Source: Chloroflexi bacterium UBA4733 (lineage in GTDB: Bacteria > Chloroflexota > UBA4733). Taken from it: a DNA stretch of 9,619 bases. The stretch lies in NCBI GenBank assembly GCA_002404055.1, contig DHIZ01000006.1, positions 1,036 through 10,654 on the forward strand, in the 5' to 3' direction. The notes beneath the pieces are model-generated. The model was not told where the DNA came from. It saw nothing but the letters and a program-made list of their open reading frames with translations, and made no database searches. Made by a program: the position numbers and the translations under genes. Every line of letters begins with the position of its first letter. Within the stretch, counting starts at the first letter, position 1. Below are positions 6,351-9,619 of the stretch, piece after piece.

Positions 6351-7124
6351 GAGACTACCATATGCACCTTAGGTCACGATAGACCACCCTTTGCCTCTGC
6401 CGGTTGCATCGCGTTCATCTCACGCGCGCCGCGCCGCATACAGCCACGCCTGAAGATTCAAAAGTGGCAGTCCGGTTTGCCCGTAGAGTTTCGTTTCAGG
6501 AACCAGATAGACCGGCTTGGAAGCAAGGGAACGGCGTTCGATCAACTGTGCCGTGATATGCAATCGCACCGACTGGTGATCGTTGACACGCTCGGCAAGG
6601 TGCTACCGCCCGGTATCCGCACCGATGATTATGTGTCAATGGTTGACCTGTTAGGACCGCTGCAAGAGGCGGCATTGGAATATCATTGCTGTCTGCTATT
6701 GATCGGGCACAACAGGAAAAACGTCTCAGATGATGCTATAGACAATCCAGTAAGCAGCATCGGCATAGTGAGCACTATGGACACGATATGGCAGCTATCC
6801 AAGCGTCCGCAAACCAAGGAAACGGTATTACAGATGGGCGGCAGAGATATTGAGGCAAGGGAACTGTTCGTTTCCTGGGATGCATCGGTTTGTAGTTGGA
6901 ACCTTGCCGGTAGTGACGCGGGCAAGATCAGGCCGGATAGCGAACTAGAACGTGTGGCTATGTCTGTCAAGGTGCTAGGGTATGCAAACAGCGGCACTAT
7001 TGCTACACACGCTGGCGTCAAACCTGGCAATGCGTCAAGAGCGCTCGGACAGCTTGAAGTGATGGGAACCGTCAAGCTCGAACCTCGCGGCAAAGAACAT
7101 TGGTACCGTTATACCAGCGTCTAA
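6351..7124 (+). pseudogene. RepA-like AAA (RecA-fold) ATPase, 5'-truncated, with C-terminal winged helix
   Basis: Recognisable sequence starts around 6435 (RRIQPRLK..., then LPVEFRFRNQIDRLG) and runs to the stop at 7124. HRLVIVDTLGKVLPPG (about 6567-6614) is a Walker B strand of the AAA_25/RepA type. It is followed by a helix and LLLIGHNRK (about 6693-6719), the sensor strand with the His-Arg-Lys motif. The last 60 residues (ELERVAMSVKVLGYANSG..., then PGNASRALGQLEVMGTVKLE) form a winged-helix domain. The Walker A loop and N-terminal strand that should precede this are absent: a stop (6348-6350) closes the frame and I see no P-loop in the upstream DNA. TTG 6477 is the first in-frame start I would consider, but it would make a nucleotide-binding-deficient fragment. 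This ATPase family serves plasmid and integrative-element replication, which fits the nearby recombinase remnant. Confidence 0.7.
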
Positions 7125-7127
7125 CGT

Positions 7128-7191
7128 TGATAACCTTGATAAATGATAAACGTTCTGTCTGTCTCTCATTTATCATTTATCACACTTATCA
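7128..7191. repeat. Large AT-rich palindrome, three GATAA facing three TTATC
   Basis: TGATAAATGATAAA (7137-7150) is perfectly complementary to 7169-7182 across an 18-nt centre. After a 3-nt mismatch the arms continue with TGATAA (7128-7133) against TTATCA (7186-7191). GATAA occurs at 7129, 7138 and 7145, and TTATC at 7170, 7177 and 7186, exactly mirrored about 7159.5. The palindrome begins 3 bp after the ATPase stop. It could be a terminator-like hairpin without a T-run, an operator or iteron cluster of a replication protein, or a recombination site. Confidence 0.7.
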
Positions 7192-7350
7192 GACTTTGAT
7201 AGAGGTATCGTTTAGAACATTAGAGGTTCTATACCGTCTCTACCAAACACAATACTCAATACCGATGATACGTCTTGCATCGGAATGTGAAGACACACTG
7301 AGGTAGCCGCCGCCTGCATATATAGTGCTCTCGCACTGACAATAAACACT
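7192..7350. other. AT-rich spacer, no gene supported
   Basis: A short plus frame crosses the palindrome and ends at 7306. Its translation follows the palindrome's repeats (LITLINDK... FIIYHTY) and has no family resemblance, so I treat the stretch as non-coding. TTTGATAGAGGTATC near 7195-7209 adds a further GATA/TATC pair beside the palindrome. Confidence 0.4.
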
Positions 7351-7358
7351 GCAAAATG

Positions 7359-7387
7359 CTGTCAATTTACAGTCAAAACACTATAAA
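7359..7387 (+). promoter_or_regulatory. Candidate sigma70 promoter P1
   Basis: CTGTCA (7359-7364), a 17-bp spacer, then TATAAA (7382-7387). The -35 box is embedded in CAAAATGCTGTCAA (7352-7365), which recurs almost exactly 105 bp downstream at P2. Confidence 0.4.
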
Positions 7388-7463
7388 TCTCAACGCTATG
7401 CCCTTATTAGAACGTGCTAGTACTATTGTGTTTGCTACAATAACAGGCTTTGAGTACAAAATG

Positions 7464-7493
7464 TTGTCAAAGTCTCGGAGTGTTTGCTATACT
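7464..7493 (+). promoter_or_regulatory. Candidate sigma70 promoter P2
   Basis: TTGTCA (7464-7469), an 18-bp spacer, then TATACT (7488-7493), a good match to consensus. Its -35 box lies in CAAAATGTTGTCAA (7457-7470), 13 of 14 identical to the P1 copy. Transcription would start near 7500 and run into a region with three stem-loops and no open frame of note. Confidence 0.5.
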
Positions 7494-7499
7494 GAAGCA

Positions 7500-7690
7500 T
7501 TCTGAACCAATGCAGTGCCCTATTGCCAGCGTAGGCATTAGCTCCAGTCGTTGATTGCGTATGAAACATTCAGTACGCTGGTGTTGACCCCCGTACCCGC
7601 TGCTTACCCTTGATATAAGGTGCGTAAGAATGGATGCGCACGAATTTCTCTAGACGCGAGAGATCATCACGTGCGGTTGGCATCGAATGG
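7500..7690 (+). ncRNA. Candidate structured RNA (three stem-loops), unknown family
   Basis: No protein gene on the plus strand: the available ATGs open frames of only a few codons. Three inverted repeats follow one another. SL1 is CCAGCGTA/TACGCTGG (7526-7533/7574-7581, two further G-U pairs). SL2 is CTTAC-CCTT/AAGG-GTAAG (7603-7611/7617-7628, with a 3-nt bulge). SL3 is nested: GATGC/GCATC (7633-7637/7680-7684), GCAC/GTGC (7638-7641/7671-7674) and TCTCT/AGAGA (7647-7651/7659-7663). Promoter P2 ends 33 bp before SL1. I recognise no known RNA family. SL3 could also serve as a weak terminator for the lipoprotein gene converging from the minus strand. The ends of the feature are estimates. Confidence 0.35.
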
Positions 7691-7698
7691 GCGGTAAA

Positions 7699-8694
7699 CT
7701 ATGGCCCTACTGTCCAAGTATAGGGTACAAACGTAAGGCTATAGTCGCTCAAGTTTGCGCCGTCTAACACGATACGCAATGGCTGCGAGACATCCAAGGC
7801 GTCAAAAATGACGACAGCAGATGCTTCGACACCAGCCAGTAGTGTACTGGGTATTGTCGGGTAGCCGCTGTCGTAAACCGACTTTTCCTCTAACTGCCGG
7901 GAACCTTGCACTATTTTGATGCTGCTAGCATAAACTGTCGCGTTCTGCGTTGATCCATTCTTGGCTGTGATATAGATGCGGGTCTCCTGTTTTGCAAGCT
8001 GAACCTGTGTAAGTGTCAAGACCAAGCCGTGCTGGTCAATGGCCTTATTTGGCTTATACGTCTGAATTGCCGGCGCAACAACAGCTTCACGTGTAACAAC
8101 GGCGACATCGGTTGCGAGAACAACCGGAGCGCTCACCTTACCACCGAAAGCGTTTGTACCGTCGTATGCCTTCAACAGCTTTCCGGTTACGCGCACATAG
8201 TCACCATTTTTGAGGGAGATGCTTGGGTTGGTAGCAACGATGGTATTTCCGTTGCTACCAACTGGGTCGGTATACATCTGGAAATCGACCTCGGTTGAAC
8301 TTACCTGGGGTGGTTGAAAGATTCGCCCTGTCAGTACGACCGGAGCGTTTTTATACTTATTCGCATCCGTTAGCGCAAGGTCCCAGTTGGCGTTTGTGAA
8401 AGTGATGCTGGCCGTTGGTGCAGGCTTGGCCGTCGGTGTTGAGGCTGGCGTCGGTGTTGAGGCTGGCGTCGGTGTTGAGGCTGCCTTTATTGCTTGCACG
8501 GTCGCTGCGACCTCAGCTTGGACTGTGGCGGCAGTGTTTGGCGTCGCGGCTGCTGTCGCTGGCGCGGCGGCCTGAAGCGTGCCTGTCGAACTAGCATTTG
8601 CTGCTGAAGGAGTCGTAACGACTGCTGCCGTGCTGCCGCAGCCCACCAGCAGAACGCAACTAGCAAGGAGAAATGCTTTGATGGTTCGGGGCAT
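7699..8694 (-). CDS. Secreted lipoprotein with OB-fold-like and DUF4352-like domains
   Basis: 331 residues, anchored to the outer face of the cytoplasmic membrane. The start ATG 8694 is supported by AGGAG 6 nt upstream. The frame is open further upstream but encodes no sensible leader. The signal peptide MPRTIKAFLLASCVLLVGC ends in a lipobox (LVGC, Cys19). Residues about 20-110 form an Ala/Thr/Pro linker with EVAATVQAIKAASTPTPAS-type repeats. Residues about 117-210 (VVLTGRIFQPPQ..., GDYVRVTGKLLKAYDG) look like an OB-fold. Residues about 225-331 (LVLTLTQVQLAKQETRIYITAKN and on, then AGVEASAVVIFDAL) resemble the immunoglobulin-like DUF4352/TRF2-associated domain of surface lipoproteins. It stands alone on its strand. 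The function is unknown; ligand or polymer binding at the cell surface is only a guess. Confidence 0.8.
   Translation of the reverse strand: MPRTIKAFLLASCVLLVGCGSTAAVVTTPSAANASSTGTLQAAAPATAAATPNTAATVQAEVAATVQAIKAASTPTPASTPTPASTPTAKPAPTASITFTNANWDLALTDANKYKNAPVVLTGRIFQPPQVSSTEVDFQMYTDPVGSNGNTIVATNPSISLKNGDYVRVTGKLLKAYDGTNAFGGKVSAPVVLATDVAVVTREAVVAPAIQTYKPNKAIDQHGLVLTLTQVQLAKQETRIYITAKNGSTQNATVYASSIKIVQGSRQLEEKSVYDSGYPTIPSTLLAGVEASAVVIFDALDVSQPLRIVLDGANLSDYSLTFVPYTWTVGP
8431..8484 (-). repeat. Three tandem 18-bp repeats within the lipoprotein linker
   Basis: CGTCGGTGTTGAGGCTGG repeats at 8431-8448 and 8449-8466, with a third copy at 8467-8484 differing in its last base. Read on the minus strand, each unit gives six residues of the ASTPTP linker. 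The length is a multiple of three, so copy-number change by slippage would alter linker length without breaking the frame. Confidence 0.9.
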
Positions 8695-9110
8695 CGTTCG
8701 CTCCTGATCTATATTGAACGCTACGTAATCCGCTGTTGCCATATTACCGTCTAGTATGGCAGGCGAGTGGGCGTACAGGCAAACCAGTAGCCAGAATGGT
8801 GCTACCTTGGTGCGGTTGCTGTGCGGATTCCGCACAATAGCCCGGTGATCGAACCTCGAAGGGTGATGCATCCGATGGAACCTGGACACAGGCGATAGCC
8901 GGGCAGTGGATGTGGCGGCTACGTTCTGAAAAAAATAATAGGTCGGTAGTCAAAGGCTGGAACCTGTCAAAAAACTTGGGGTGCTTGACCGGCCCCGTTT
9001 CAGGCGATTCTCACAACGTCCCTGGATACGCCCCATAGCAGCAAGCACGCCGCACAGACATAGAGGTAGGAACACCGACCGCTGCCAGTGTGCCTACCTT
9101 GAACCTTGAC
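8695..9110. other. Non-coding stretch between lipoprotein and integrase remnant, two hairpins
   Basis: No gene supported on either strand; a minus frame at 8744-8953 reads through the lipoprotein upstream region and has no family features. TGTGCGG/CCGCACA (8820-8826/8830-8836) is a tight 7-bp hairpin. AGGTAGG-A-ACAC/GTGT-G-CCTACCT (9064-9075/9088-9099) is an 11-bp stem with one mismatch, 11 bp beyond the recombinase stop, perhaps its terminator although no T-run follows. I looked for a tRNA next to the integrase remnant and saw no T-loop motif. The lipoprotein promoter should lie in 8700-8760; TATAGA on the minus strand is a weak -10 candidate with no clear -35. Confidence 0.45.
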
Positions 9111-9400
9111 CTATCGAAGCTTTAGCCGTGCCATTGGTGACGATGCTTCACGCTGGGTGACAAAATCCTGTTCCGTGTAGCCATCGAAGTAAGCCTGTGT
9201 CGTCTTGATCGAACTGTGGTTTGCAAGACGCCGGGCAAACTCTACCGAGCCACCAAAGGCAACACTCGCTGTCAACGATGCGTGTCGGATACTGTGAGGT
9301 GATAATCGGCGACGTTCGGTAATGCCTGCCTGTTCGGCAAGTCGTTGAATAACGTGATATAAACCTAGTGGGTCACGCTGCATTTGATTGAGATTCCGCT
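9111..9400 (-). pseudogene. Tyrosine recombinase (integrase) C-terminal catalytic fragment
   Basis: About 95 C-terminal residues of a phage/ICE-type integrase, stop at 9111-9113. RRLSPHSIRHASL carries the H-x-x-R box (catalytic His and second Arg). LANHSSIKTTQAYFDGY carries the second His and, about nine residues later, the nucleophilic Tyr. The N-terminal DNA-binding domain, the first catalytic Arg and the Lys hairpin are missing. Upstream of about 9400 the frame continues only as Ala/Pro-rich sequence antisense or out of frame to an IS630-like transposase end. The gene was therefore probably cut by that insertion or by a rearrangement. The junction cannot be placed exactly, because both frames overlap between 9373 and about 9420. 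Confidence 0.75.
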
Positions 9401-9619
9401 TCGACAGCGGCGGAGCCGCCGATGCGCCGAGCGCGAGCGACGGCCGCGCTGCGCGCGTCGGCGCGGCGCTCCTGGCGTTTGCCGCCCCACTCGAAGCAGG
9501 TGGGTGCGGCATTCCAGCCGACGACAGCGTCGTCCAGCCAGGTGAGCAGGTCCTCCTGGCTCTGGGGATGCTGGCCGGCGAGGGCGCGACCGCACACGAT
9601 GCGCTGGAGCGACTCCGCC
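9373..9619 (-). mobile_element. IS630-like transposase, C-terminal fragment, runs off the window
   Basis: The minus frame entering at the window edge reads [13 protein letters not shown], then [34 protein letters not shown] and ends at 9373. The pattern WN..PT.F.WGGKR..RR.R..R followed by a GGS segment is the usual C-terminus of one group of IS630-family transposases. The catalytic residues lie off the window. The final residues (about [10 protein letters not shown]) probably belong to the junction with the integrase rather than to the transposase. No TA target or inverted repeat could be assigned, as the other IS end is not in view. Confidence 0.6.

Noticed and set aside
7100..7306. 68-codon plus frame over the palindrome
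   Set aside because: Overlaps the ATPase end and encodes the palindrome; no ribosome site or family match.
7600..7690. Group II intron domain V/VI remnant (because of a CACGTGCGGTT sequence)
   Set aside because: The complementary 5' strand of domain V is missing and no reverse transcriptase is present.
8744..8953. 69-codon minus frame upstream of the lipoprotein
   Set aside because: No plausible start signal and no protein features.
8940..9110. tRNA or attachment site beside the integrase remnant
   Set aside because: No T-loop or cloverleaf pattern seen and no long direct repeat partner in the window.
1..9619. CRISPR array
   Set aside because: The direct repeats present are IS ends, a three-copy degenerate module and an 18-bp coding repeat; none has regular repeat-spacer spacing.

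Overview
The window is a GC-rich mobile-element graveyard joined to a lower-GC accessory region. No rRNA, tRNA or other host marker gene is present. The best lineage hint is the lipoprotein at the right (7699-8694). Its Ala/Thr-rich linker with an ATVQA-type motif and TPTPAS repeats is common in Chloroflexota lipoproteins, so a Chloroflexota-like bacterium is my inference, held weakly.

Region 1 (about 1-5441) is one IS21-family element. Its left end carries copies of ATTAGGCCAGG. Its right end carries the inverted copies and finishes ...AATGACA at 5441. By alignment of the two ends, the window starts about 7 bases inside the left tip. The element encodes istA (DDE transposase) and istB (AAA+ helper ATPase), overlapping by ATGA. 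Both are broken. istA is split by a complete 1609-bp IS1182/IS5-like element (1327-2935) with 13-bp inverted repeats, a CAGAG target duplication and its own intact transposase on the minus strand. Removing that element plus one CAGAG restores istA in frame. istB has a frameshift between about 3459 and 3489. Between istB and the right end lie about 1.28 kb that IS21 elements normally lack. This segment holds three degenerate copies of a module made of a CTTGAT-N13-ATCAAG inverted repeat, a start region and TGGTCACG. The third copy leads into a small ribbon-helix-helix-like gene (4755-5048).

Region 2 (5442-7310) is visibly more AT-rich. It holds a membrane-anchored coiled-coil protein of unknown function, whose start codon lies 27 bp beyond the IS21 end. 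It also holds a 5'-truncated RecA-like AAA ATPase of the plasmid/phage RepA type with a C-terminal winged helix, followed by a large AT-rich palindrome (7128-7191).

Region 3 (7310-7698) has no protein gene. It carries two sigma70-like promoters built on a 14-bp repeat exactly 105 bp apart. These are followed by three consecutive stem-loops (7526-7684), a candidate structured RNA or cis-regulatory region.

Region 4 (7699-9619, minus strand) has a secreted lipoprotein (OB-fold-like plus DUF4352-like domains), a roughly 415-bp non-coding stretch, the catalytic C-terminus of a tyrosine recombinase whose N-terminus is missing, and the C-terminus of an IS630-like transposase running off the window. 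Together, the integrase remnant, the ATPase remnant and the palindrome look like a decayed integrative element or plasmid that was later struck by at least three insertion sequences. That joining of the parts is inference.
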